A stretch of 25,986 nucleotides of DNA from DTFZ01 sp964510055 (GTDB lineage: Bacteria; Bacillota; Clostridia; Christensenellales; SZUA-584), in assembly GCA_964510055.1 (NCBI GenBank), contig CAZDZY010000037.1, positions 1-25,986 on the forward strand. The letters are read 5' to 3'. Under the pieces are notes generated by a model. The model was not told the origin of the DNA, did not search any database, and saw only the letters and a list, made by a program, of their open reading frames with translations. The translations under genes were made by a program, and so were the position numbers. Numbering within the stretch: the first letter of the stretch is position 1; each line of letters starts with the position of its first letter. Of the stretch, positions 1 through 7,851 are shown piece after piece.

Positions 1-14
1 GCGGGGGGGCCAAG

Positions 15-1268
15 ATGGCAAAATTGATAATAAACGGTGGTGCGAGGCTTGAGGGGGAGCTGAGCATTCAGGGCGCAAAGAATGCGGCTCTTCCTGTATT
101 CGCGGCCGCTTTGCTTACTGAAGAACCGGTGACGATATATAACTGGCCGGCGATATCGGACGTATATTATATGTTATCCATACTGGAGCATATAGGTGCG
201 TACGTGGAATACGAAAAAGACAAGCTTATAATAGATACCCAAAGGGCGCTGCGGTGGGAGATGCCCGACAAACTGGCGAGAGAGATCCGCTCTTCCATTT
301 TTATGATAGGCCCTATACTCGCGCGTTTCAAAATGGCGAGGTTCACGTACCCCGGAGGCTGCGAGATAGGCTCAAGGCCGATTGACCTGCACTTGCAGGG
401 GCTAAAGAGCCTCGGCGTTAACGTAACTGAGGCGGGCGGACATATTATGTGCGAGGGTAAGAATCTCCACGGCGGAGACATACACCTTGATTACCCGAGC
501 GTGGGGGCGACAGAGAATTTGATGCTTGCCTCGACGCTTGCGCCCGGGAAAACAGTAATAAGGAACGCCGCGCGGGAGCCGGAGATAGTAGAGCTGCAAA
601 AAGTGCTGAATTTGATGGGAGGCAGCGTCAGCGGCGCAGGCACAAGCAATATATTTATCGAGGGGCAAAACCGTCTCAGCGGGTTCACCTATACATGCAT
701 ACCCGACAGGATAGCTGCGGGGACATTTATGGTGGCGGCAGTCGTTACAAACGGCAGCGTTACTCTTAAAAACGTGATACCCGAGCATCTTTTCGCGACG
801 ACGGCAAAGCTCAGGGAGGCGGGAGCGGATATAAAGGTGTATGAAGACGCGATAACAGTTTCAAATGAAGGCAGGCCCAAAGAAATGCATTTGATCGAAA
901 CCGGGCCGTATCCGGGGTTTCCCACGGATATGCAGGCGCAGATGTGCGTTGCGGCCGGCATAGCGAGAGGAACGAGCATCATAGTCGAAAGCGTCTTTGA
1001 TAATAGATTCAAGTATGTGAACGAGCTTAACAGGATGGGAGCGAATATAGTCACGAAAAACAACGTTGCCATAATAAAGGGAGTTGAAAGGCTGCATGGC
1101 ACCGAAGTCGTGGCAATGGATCTGCGGGGAGGTGCCGCGCTTGTGATAGCCGGCCTGTGCGCGGAAGGTACGACCACTGTTGACCAGGTAAAGATCATAG
1201 ACAGGGGGTATGAGAATTTCGAGTCTGCGCTTCGCAGCCTCGGGGCAGACATAAGAAGGGAGGACTAA
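15..1268 (+). CDS. murA: UDP-N-acetylglucosamine 1-carboxyvinyltransferase (MurA)
   Basis: Transfers enolpyruvate from phosphoenolpyruvate to UDP-GlcNAc, the first committed step of peptidoglycan synthesis in the cytoplasm. The 417-residue length is normal for the family. Lys22 lies in the conserved GAKNAALP motif, and the catalytic cysteine that fosfomycin alkylates is Cys116 in YPGGCEIGSRP. The ATG is preceded by a G-rich ribosome site at the very edge of the window, so the promoter lies outside. ftsQ begins three bases after the stop codon, which points to co-transcription with the division genes. Many Bacillota carry two MurA paralogues; the sequence alone does not say which one this is. 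Confidence 0.97.
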   Translation: MAKLIINGGARLEGELSIQGAKNAALPVFAAALLTEEPVTIYNWPAISDVYYMLSILEHIGAYVEYEKDKLIIDTQRALRWEMPDKLAREIRSSIFMIGPILARFKMARFTYPGGCEIGSRPIDLHLQGLKSLGVNVTEAGGHIMCEGKNLHGGDIHLDYPSVGATENLMLASTLAPGKTVIRNAAREPEIVELQKVLNLMGGSVSGAGTSNIFIEGQNRLSGFTYTCIPDRIAAGTFMVAAVVTNGSVTLKNVIPEHLFATTAKLREAGADIKVYEDAITVSNEGRPKEMHLIETGPYPGFPTDMQAQMCVAAGIARGTSIIVESVFDNRFKYVNELNRMGANIVTKNNVAIIKGVERLHGTEVVAMDLRGGAALVIAGLCAEGTTTVDQVKIIDRGYENFESALRSLGADIRRED

Positions 1269-1271
1269 CGT

Positions 1272-1982
1272 TTGAGGAAAAGAAGAGCGCTGAAGATAGT
1301 ATCTGCTATACTGCTGCTTTGTGCGCTTCTTTTTGTGGCGTTCGTGGTATTGCATTTGAGATACATAACGGTATCAGGATGCGAGACAAAAACGCCTGAT
1401 GAAGTTATCTCACTTTCCGGGCTTAAAAAAGGAGTAAGCATATTCAGCGTGGATACCCGCAAAGCTTTGGAGTCACTTGGCGGCGATCCTTATATAAAAC
1501 CCGTAAGCGTCACTATAATTTACCCTGACAGGATCAACATAACCATTGAGGAAAGAAAAGAAGCGGCATACATAAAAGAGGGTGATGACATTCTTGTTAT
1601 TGATAAAGAAGGCTGGCTTCTTAAGATACTCATGAGTACCGATACAGCGCCTTACACGCAGGTGCTCGGCTTGAATATGAACGAGTTTACCGTGGGCAAG
1701 CCATTGGGCGCTGCCGATACTTTTCAGCTTTCAGTATTGTCTAAAGTTATGACCGAAGCGGCGACAAGCGGACTCGATATAATCAGCATAGATGTTTCAA
1801 TCGCCGCGGACGTGACACTTGAAATGAAAGACGGCTTTACAGCAGAGCTAGGCGACGACATGGATCTTACAGAAAAATTCGTTCTGATAAAGTCTTCCGC
1901 GGACGAACTTAAAGGAATGGGAAAAACATCGGGGATCATAGACGTCGCTTCCGCTATTGAAGCATATTACCGTGAAAAATGA
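1272..1982 (+). CDS. ftsQ: Cell division protein FtsQ/DivIB
   Basis: A bitopic divisome protein that, by family knowledge, links FtsL/DivIC with the septal wall synthase. It starts with TTG, directly after murA. A basic N-terminus is followed by one membrane segment (about residues 8-30) and then a POTRA domain (about 31-100) with the typical order of beta strand, helix, helix and strands, ending in the YPDRINITIEER pattern. The FtsQ-type beta domain follows to residue 236. Length and context (murA upstream, ftsA and ftsZ downstream) agree with the assignment. Sequence conservation in this family is low, so POTRA plus position is the main evidence. DivIB is the usual Gram-positive name. Confidence 0.88.
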   Translation: MRKRRALKIVSAILLLCALLFVAFVVLHLRYITVSGCETKTPDEVISLSGLKKGVSIFSVDTRKALESLGGDPYIKPVSVTIIYPDRINITIEERKEAAYIKEGDDILVIDKEGWLLKILMSTDTAPYTQVLGLNMNEFTVGKPLGAADTFQLSVLSKVMTEAATSGLDIISIDVSIAADVTLEMKDGFTAELGDDMDLTEKFVLIKSSADELKGMGKTSGIIDVASAIEAYYREK

Positions 1983-1992
1983 TGTATATCTA

Positions 1993-2020
1993 TTGTTATT
2001 TCATGCAAACATGGTATTAT
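1993..2020 (+). promoter_or_regulatory. Possible sigma-A promoter for ftsA-ftsZ
   Basis: In the 125-base gap between ftsQ and ftsA there is a -35-like TTGTTA (1993-1998), a 16-base spacer and a -10-like TATTAT (2015-2020). The match is moderate (4/6 and 5/6). It would allow ftsA and ftsZ to be expressed separately from murA-ftsQ. Confidence 0.4.
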
Positions 2021-2107
2021 TATTTTGGGGATATGTACTGAAAATCGTATCATTTAAGCTCCTGAGGCTTAATTTTGGGTATTATTTAAGGGGATTAATA
2101 TTGTTTT

Positions 2108-3289
2108 ATGGGGAACGTTACAGCTGCTATAGAATTCGGCACGTCCAAGATAATATGCATTATCGGGCGCGGCAAATCGGTAGGGCGTTTCGAAGCATTG
2201 GGCTCGGGCAGCGTAAGATATGAAGGAATAAAAGGCGGAGAATGGCTGAGACGCGAAAAGGTCAGGGAAGCGGTATTTAAAGCGCTTTATACAGCGGAAA
2301 AAAAAGCGAGGAAACATATCAAAGAAGCGTATATAGGAGTGCCGGGAACCTTTTGCAGGGTAGTATGCCAGGAAGGATATTCTTCGGTCGAGAGCGGGAT
2401 CGTGACGGCCGGAGACGTTGATAATTTTATAAGATACGCTGAGGATTTTTACAGCGACCCGAACTATATCGCGGTATCCGCCATACCGGTATACTTTATA
2501 TTGGACGACGGAGAACGGTATATAGACGTAATCGGGAGCAAAACCGCGGAACTCCGGGGCAAAGTCTCCATAGTCTTCGTAAAAAAGCAGTTTGCCGAAG
2601 ATGCGGAGGAGATATTGAGGGACTCGGGCATAAAGATAAAAGGATTCATACCCGAGATACTCGCCGAAAGTTTGTTTCTTGTTCCTGTGGAAGAGCGCGA
2701 CGCAAGCGCCGTGCTTATAGACGTGGGCTTTTATGACACAAACGTCACCGTTGTATACGGCGACGCTATTGTATATAATAAAACGATACATGCCGGGGGA
2801 ATGCATATTGCGAACGATCTGTCGCTGGTGATGAATATAGACATAGATACGGCTGAACAGATCAAAAAGCAATATTCCTTCGGTCTTGAAAATACTGGTA
2901 CGAAGTTATATGATTATGCCAGGCCGAAAGAAGGAAAGGTGGAAAGGTTCAGCCATTCCCTTGTATCGGAGATAGTGGATGCGAGGATAGAGCACCTTTG
3001 CGAACTGATAAACGAGGTCTTTGATCACAGCCCGATCTCTATCGCCCGCAGGACAAGGGTATTTGTTACAGGCGGCGGGGTAGCAATGATGAAAGGCGCA
3101 AAGGAAATGCTGGAACAGCAGCTCAAACGCCAGATCCGCATTGCCAGGGTCGAAGCCCCTTCGCTTTCCACGCCAAACTACTATACTGCTCTTGCATTAT
3201 TAGATTATGTTTTTGAAAGCGAATATTTTGATGATGAGGGACGCGGTCAAAAGCTATTGAAACGGTTATCGGAGAAGATGTACGATTGA
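2108..3289 (+). CDS. ftsA: FtsA-like cell division actin homologue
   Basis: A member of the actin/Hsp70 ATPase superfamily in the FtsA position, directly upstream of ftsZ; family members tether FtsZ to the membrane. The phosphate-1 motif is seen near the N-terminus (AIEFGTSKIICIIG) and an adenosine-type VTGGGVAMMKGA motif near the C-terminus. The phosphate-2 loop is unusual: at residues 205-213 it reads DVGFYDTNV where family members normally show DxGGGTTD-like sequence. The C-terminal residues LLKRLSEKMYD could form the short membrane-targeting helix. The start is forced by an in-frame stop just upstream. The nearest Shine-Dalgarno-like AAGGGG (2088-2093) is 14 bases away, so initiation may be weak. 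Length (393 aa) is slightly below the usual 400-440. Confidence 0.85.
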   Translation: MGNVTAAIEFGTSKIICIIGRGKSVGRFEALGSGSVRYEGIKGGEWLRREKVREAVFKALYTAEKKARKHIKEAYIGVPGTFCRVVCQEGYSSVESGIVTAGDVDNFIRYAEDFYSDPNYIAVSAIPVYFILDDGERYIDVIGSKTAELRGKVSIVFVKKQFAEDAEEILRDSGIKIKGFIPEILAESLFLVPVEERDASAVLIDVGFYDTNVTVVYGDAIVYNKTIHAGGMHIANDLSLVMNIDIDTAEQIKKQYSFGLENTGTKLYDYARPKEGKVERFSHSLVSEIVDARIEHLCELINEVFDHSPISIARRTRVFVTGGGVAMMKGAKEMLEQQLKRQIRIARVEAPSLSTPNYYTALALLDYVFESEYFDDEGRGQKLLKRLSEKMYD

Positions 3290-3311
3290 AAACAGCTCGA
3301 GGGGGGTTAAT

Positions 3312-4454
3312 ATGCCATTAGAAATCGACATTGAGCAGGACAGCATCGCGAAGATCAAAGTTATCGGAGTCGGGGGAGCCGGCGGCAATGCTGTTAACAG
3401 GATGATAGACCACGGGCTTATAGGCGCGGAATTTTATGCCGTAAATACGGACAAGCAGGCTTTGATGCTTTCAAGGTCGAAGAATAAGGTGCAGATAGGC
3501 GAAAAATTGACCGGAGGCCTCGGGGTAGGAGGAGATCCGGACATAGGTAAACGCGCCGCTGAAGAGAGTATTGAAGAGCTTGGAGAGATGATCGACGGCG
3601 CTAACCTTATCTATATAGCCGCGGGATTAGGAGGCGGCACGGGCACCGGCGCCGCGCCCATTATTGCAGAACTCGCGAGACAGAAGAATATACTGACCGT
3701 GGCGGTAGTTACCATGCCGTTCATGTTTGAAGGGTCGCAAAGGCTTGCGCGCGCAAAGGCCGGGTACGATATACTCAGGGAAGCGGTGGATACTATTGTT
3801 ACCATACCCAACGATAAACTTCTTCAGGTCATTGGGAAGGGAACGTCGATGCTCGAAGCGTTCCGGGTGGCGGACGATGTGCTGCGGCAGGGCATACAGG
3901 GCATAACGGAACTTATCGTAAAGCCCGCTCTTGTAAATCTGGATTTCGCGGATGTGCGCACGGTAATGTCGGAGCGCGGCGTAGCCCATATGGGAATAGG
4001 CGTGGGGTACGGAGACAACAAGACCATGGACGCAGCAAAACAGGCTATACAAAGCCCGCTTCTTGAAACAAGCATTGAAGGCGCGAGAGGAATACTCTAT
4101 AACGTTACTGGAGACCCGTCGATGAGCCTTCTGGAGATAGAGGAGGCCGCGAACCTTATAAGGCAGGCTGCAGACCCTGAAGCTAATATATTCTTCGGCG
4201 CCGATACGGACGATTCGCTGGAAGACGAGGTACGCATAACGGTTATAGCCACCGGCTTCAGCGGAGCGAGAAAGCCCAAGCCTATCGTAAAAGAAGAGAT
4301 AGACGTCCCTGATAAAAGCATGGACGAAGAGGATTTTGTACCCGTTAAACCCGCGGAGAAGAAAGGCCCGGTGCTTGGCAGCTTTACGGACACGAGCAAT
4401 GACCTCGACATACCGCCCTTCCTCCGGAGGAAGCGCACGAAAAGGGACTTTTAA
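3312..4454 (+). CDS. ftsZ: Cell division GTPase FtsZ
   Basis: A tubulin-like GTPase that polymerises into the cytokinetic ring and recruits the divisome. The N-terminal GVGGAGGNAVNRM segment and the tubulin signature GGGTGTGAAP (about residue 110) bind GTP, and the NLDFADVR segment marks the T7 synergy loop. After about residue 315 comes an acidic linker and then the conserved C-terminal peptide DLDIPPFLRRKR, which binds FtsA, SepF and other partners. The length of 380 residues is typical. A GAGGGG ribosome site precedes the ATG. It is the last gene of the division block and is followed by an intrinsic terminator. Confidence 0.98.
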   Translation: MPLEIDIEQDSIAKIKVIGVGGAGGNAVNRMIDHGLIGAEFYAVNTDKQALMLSRSKNKVQIGEKLTGGLGVGGDPDIGKRAAEESIEELGEMIDGANLIYIAAGLGGGTGTGAAPIIAELARQKNILTVAVVTMPFMFEGSQRLARAKAGYDILREAVDTIVTIPNDKLLQVIGKGTSMLEAFRVADDVLRQGIQGITELIVKPALVNLDFADVRTVMSERGVAHMGIGVGYGDNKTMDAAKQAIQSPLLETSIEGARGILYNVTGDPSMSLLEIEEAANLIRQAADPEANIFFGADTDDSLEDEVRITVIATGFSGARKPKPIVKEEIDVPDKSMDEEDFVPVKPAEKKGPVLGSFTDTSNDLDIPPFLRRKRTKRDF

Positions 4455-4460
4455 AGCTTT

Positions 4461-4485
4461 AAAACTCGCCTTTGGCGGGTTTTTT
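4461..4485 (+). terminator. Intrinsic terminator after ftsZ
   Basis: A GC-rich stem (ACTCGCC paired with GGCGGGT, loop TTT, one G-U pair) is followed directly by a T run. It lies 6 bases after the ftsZ stop codon. It matches the terminator at 7741-7765 at 22 of 25 positions. Confidence 0.92.
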
Positions 4486-4510
4486 AATACAGAAATAAGA
4501 ATAAATAGGA

Positions 4511-4539
4511 TTGACAGGATAATAATGAAAGTGTATAAT
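4511..4539 (+). promoter_or_regulatory. Perfect consensus sigma-A promoter
   Basis: TTGACA (4511-4516), a 17-base spacer and TATAAT (4534-4539) match the housekeeping promoter consensus exactly. It would drive the secreted-protein gene at 4624, leaving a leader of about 75 to 80 bases. Confidence 0.88.
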
Positions 4540-4623
4540 AATTACAGCATTAAAATACACATCAAAGCGATCATCCACTGTTAGTCATATTGGATTTTCA
4601 TAAAGGAATTTGGAGGAAGAAAA

Positions 4624-6723
4624 ATGTATAGAAAAATATCCATATTATTTGTATTTGCTTTTCTTGTCATTACAATATTTTCTTTTCCCCAGAGCGCTTC
4701 GGCTTCAACTGAAGAACCTCAAGCAGTCAGAGAGTTAAACGAACTGAGGGAAAGCAATTCTAAAACTTTTCTGCTTTCAAACGGGAATTATGAATGGGTT
4801 GGATATACTGAAGATGTTCATTATCTGGATAGAAATGGCGCATATCAGGAGATCAGCAATAAAGTAATTCCTGAGGTGATGAAAACAGAGGGTTCTGATT
4901 ATGCGTACAGAAATGAAGCTAATAAGTTCATCGTAAGATTTGCGGAAAACACAACAGAGAAATATCTTGTCAATATTGATTATAAAGGTAATTCCATTTC
5001 ATTTGGACCCGCAAACGGGAAAAACATCAGCAGCGCAGTTATCGGTAATATCGAAAACGAAATGTTGTTGGATATTGCTTGCACTAATAACTGTGTAACA
5101 TTTAAAAACATTTATTCCGATACCGACCTTGTGTATAAAATCGAGACATATGGTATAAAAGAATATATCATTCTTAACAGATTTACCGAAAAGAACGAAT
5201 ATGTTTTTGACTTAAAAATGGATGGCGTATCAGCGAAACAAGATAGAGAAAACATTATATTTACTGATGCAAATGGCAATAATGTATTTAATACAGGCGC
5301 GTTGTACGCCGTTGACAGCGAGGGAGTACAGACAAAAGCCGTAACGTGCGAACTAATAGAGAACAGTGGTGAAAAGCAAATAAAGGTAACTATAGATAAA
5401 GCGTATCTGGCGGACGCAAATAGGAGCTTTCCCATTATAATTGATCCCGCTGTGATAATAACCGGAGAATCAAAAACATTTGACTCGTTTGTCAGTTACA
5501 GATATCCTAACAATAACTATTATCTATATGATTGGTTGAGGACGGGGAGGGATACGGATTATTATGCAAGAAGGTCATTTATTAAGTTTACTCTTCCTAC
5601 GAATATTCCGGGATATGCGGTGACTAGCGCCTATCTTAGAATTAAAAAATATAGCGGAGCAAACCCAGTCATGCATGCATACAAGGTTATTGAGAATTGG
5701 ACTTCGAGTACAGTAACTTGGAACAGCCAACCTGAAATCGATGATGAATACGAATCGACTTTAGCTTATAACGATAGTGGCTCTTGGTGGAGGATGTATA
5801 TAACAACTCCAGTTACAGATTGGCTGGAAGACCCAAATAATAATTTTGGATTAATGTTAAGGGATGCAACTGAATCCGGGACAACGCAGTGGACGACGTT
5901 CTATTCTTCAGATGCAGACTCTCCAAACAAGCCAGAGTTACATATTGAATATATTGCTCCATGTGAGATTACATCGGTAGACCCGATTCATGGATATCTT
6001 ACGCTTGATTCGTATACACATAAAGTATGGGTGTCTGGTACAGTAGATAGCGTAACATTTGAATACCCGTTGTTTGGAGAGCCTACAATATCAACTACGT
6101 TGAATTATGGGAGTTCGTATTACTCAAGAGCCATTACGCCATCTAGTGAAGATTATGTTTGCGGGATGTATGAAGATGGTTCTTGGGAAAGTCCGGGAAG
6201 TAATTACGGTGCTATGAATAGTGAGTATTATGATTCGTGGCCAACAAGTATTTTTATATGTATGGGCTCTAGAAGTGATTATTCTGACATAGATAGTACT
6301 TTTTATTATACTTCTACTACCGCGAACAGTTTAAAAGGCGTATCAACAGATGGAAATTTCAATAGTTATAACTGTTTAGCATATGCAGTTGATGTTAACA
6401 ACCAATGGCTATGGCCTTGGGGTTGGAATCCAACTGAAAGCCAACTTGATGATTATATGTCAAAGTCCTATCCATATTCTACAAGGCCGGGGTCTTCATA
6501 TACTCGAACAACAGAAAACAATTATCCCGACGTAATATACTATTCAGAATATTCTTGGGGCAGTGGCGAAGATGGACATTTTGGTATAGTTTCTTCTTGG
6601 GATGCAAATGGATATCCAAAATCAATATTTTCTAAATGGGGTGCATGGGAATTAATATATAGTTCGGATAGTGATCCTTTTATATCATTTTATGGAGGAC
6701 CAAAAGCTTATTATAAAGAGTAG
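4624..6723 (+). CDS. Secreted DNRLRE-type protein with C-terminal Cys/His domain
   Basis: A 699-residue exported protein. It has a signal peptide (residues 1-27, ending SASA), then a 250-residue N-terminal region with phrases such as YLDRNGAYQEISN, as found at the start of WapA/Rhs-like surface proteins. A DNRLRE-type beta domain follows at about 280-444 (AYLRIKKYSG, VTDWLEDPNNNFGLMLRD). Residues 447-570 are not recognisable. The C-terminal 130 residues contain YNCLAYAV with Cys584, the tryptophan-rich WLWPWGW, and GHFGIV with His652, a layout that recalls NlpC/P60- or papain-like amidases. No LPXTG sorting signal, dockerin or membrane anchor is visible, so it is probably released. A TTTGGAGG-type ribosome site precedes the ATG. 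The DNA is more AT-rich than the flanking genes, which suggests acquisition. The enzymatic role of the C-terminal domain is inference. Confidence 0.72.
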   Translation: MYRKISILFVFAFLVITIFSFPQSASASTEEPQAVRELNELRESNSKTFLLSNGNYEWVGYTEDVHYLDRNGAYQEISNKVIPEVMKTEGSDYAYRNEANKFIVRFAENTTEKYLVNIDYKGNSISFGPANGKNISSAVIGNIENEMLLDIACTNNCVTFKNIYSDTDLVYKIETYGIKEYIILNRFTEKNEYVFDLKMDGVSAKQDRENIIFTDANGNNVFNTGALYAVDSEGVQTKAVTCELIENSGEKQIKVTIDKAYLADANRSFPIIIDPAVIITGESKTFDSFVSYRYPNNNYYLYDWLRTGRDTDYYARRSFIKFTLPTNIPGYAVTSAYLRIKKYSGANPVMHAYKVIENWTSSTVTWNSQPEIDDEYESTLAYNDSGSWWRMYITTPVTDWLEDPNNNFGLMLRDATESGTTQWTTFYSSDADSPNKPELHIEYIAPCEITSVDPIHGYLTLDSYTHKVWVSGTVDSVTFEYPLFGEPTISTTLNYGSSYYSRAITPSSEDYVCGMYEDGSWESPGSNYGAMNSEYYDSWPTSIFICMGSRSDYSDIDSTFYYTSTTANSLKGVSTDGNFNSYNCLAYAVDVNNQWLWPWGWNPTESQLDDYMSKSYPYSTRPGSSYTRTTENNYPDVIYYSEYSWGSGEDGHFGIVSSWDANGYPKSIFSKWGAWELIYSSDSDPFISFYGGPKAYYKE

Positions 6724-6753
6724 AAATAATTAATTTATAAGGAGTAAGTTAAA

Positions 6754-7728
6754 ATGAAAAGAGGAATTAAGTATATAATACTCATTTCAAGTGTAGTTTT
6801 CATATTATTACTGACTGCAATTATAGTGTTGGCTGAATCAGGCAATGAACCAATATTTAAGTTGCAGGAGAACATCCGCCAAATGTTCAGGCCTGACTGG
6901 GTGTGGGATGAAAAAATTAATGATTATACCAATATGGGAAAATTGAAGCGTGATTCCGAAACCGGCCTTTTCCCGGAACCTTCACCTTTCCCAGAGGATT
7001 TGGTAGGTAAGGCATATTGGGACCCGTACCTCGGATTATATATTCGCGATACAATAAACATTGATCATAAAACAGGAGAAATAACCGAGGATCAGTTGGT
7101 AATGACTTCATCACACAAAGATGATTGGCCGGTATATGTCTTGAATTCAAACGATGAGTTTGATAAAAAATATAAAGAATATTCCAATTTAATTAAAGAG
7201 AAATACTACAAAGGCGGCCTTTCCTCTATTGCAATACCAGACATTGAAATATTCAAAAAGGAAGGCTTTACCCCTGAATGGTTCGGCCTCACTATCGAAG
7301 ACCTTCCTATACTTGTTGAAAAACTTGAAAGCGGCGCCCCGCAGTCTTACACGATGTCTCTGATAATGCTGATTACAAAAACCGACGTAGGAATGAGCCC
7401 GTCTTTCGGGGAACAATATCGATATTGTGAATGGGTGGATGCATTTAATTCGTTAAAAGCCCAAGGCGCGGACAAAATTAAGCATGGAGATCTAGCGGGC
7501 CTCGGTTATCTTGCATTACCCTATATTTATGACGAACTGAATAGCGGCAACGATACAGTACTGAAGCTACTTTCCGAGGCGGCGGACGGACTGAACGGTT
7601 ATACAAAAGCTACAGCGTTATCCTGGGATAAATCGCAGTGGTTAAACTGGTTCAAGGAAAACAAGGGAGCAATCGACGCACTGCGGCTGGTTAATGAACA
7701 TGAGATATATATGCCATGGCTTGATTAG
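6754..7728 (+). CDS. Exported or membrane-anchored protein of unknown function
   Basis: I do not recognise this 324-residue protein. It begins with a basic tip and a hydrophobic stretch (residues 7-27) ending VLA-E, which could be a signal peptide or an uncleaved anchor; the rest is soluble and would lie outside the membrane. Residues 30-125 are rich in Trp, Pro and Asp (DWVWDEK, YWDPYLGLYIRD). Residues 155-320 look helical, with segments such as LPILVEKL and LGYLALPYIYDEL that could be HEAT-like repeats. It starts 30 bases after the DNRLRE gene with a good AAGGAG site and no promoter between, so the two are probably co-transcribed. A partner or immunity role for the neighbour is possible but unproven. 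Confidence 0.6.
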   Translation: MKRGIKYIILISSVVFILLLTAIIVLAESGNEPIFKLQENIRQMFRPDWVWDEKINDYTNMGKLKRDSETGLFPEPSPFPEDLVGKAYWDPYLGLYIRDTINIDHKTGEITEDQLVMTSSHKDDWPVYVLNSNDEFDKKYKEYSNLIKEKYYKGGLSSIAIPDIEIFKKEGFTPEWFGLTIEDLPILVEKLESGAPQSYTMSLIMLITKTDVGMSPSFGEQYRYCEWVDAFNSLKAQGADKIKHGDLAGLGYLALPYIYDELNSGNDTVLKLLSEAADGLNGYTKATALSWDKSQWLNWFKENKGAIDALRLVNEHEIYMPWLD

Positions 7729-7740
7729 TCAGATAAATCA

Positions 7741-7765
7741 AAAACCCGCCCTCGGCGGGTTTTTT
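7741..7765 (+). terminator. Intrinsic terminator closing the accessory cassette
   Basis: The stem AACCCGCC pairs with GGCGGGTT across the loop CTC and is followed by a T run. It lies 12 bases after the preceding stop codon. It differs from the terminator after ftsZ (4461-4485) at only three positions. Confidence 0.93.
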
Positions 7766-7789
7766 CATATCATCAATACGGACTGTCAA

Positions 7790-7819
7790 TTGACGCAAGG
7801 CAGCAATATATATTATAAT
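7790..7819 (+). promoter_or_regulatory. Sigma-A promoter for cysS
   Basis: TTGACG (7790-7795), an 18-base spacer and TATAAT (7814-7819). The start site would fall about 25 bases before the cysS start codon. No T-box leader fits in this space, so the gene does not seem to have T-box control. Confidence 0.8.
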
Positions 7820-7851
7820 GAGCCGAAATTACATGACTGGAAGTGCCCTCT

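Noticed and set aside
4336..4584. Plus-strand frame across the end of ftsZ
   Set aside because: It overlaps ftsZ in another frame, runs through the terminator, and has no ribosome site or recognisable product.
7843..7851. Upstream GTG start for cysS
   Set aside because: It overlaps the only ribosome site (GGAAG at 7839-7843). The TTG at 7852 has correct spacing and gives the family-typical N-terminus.
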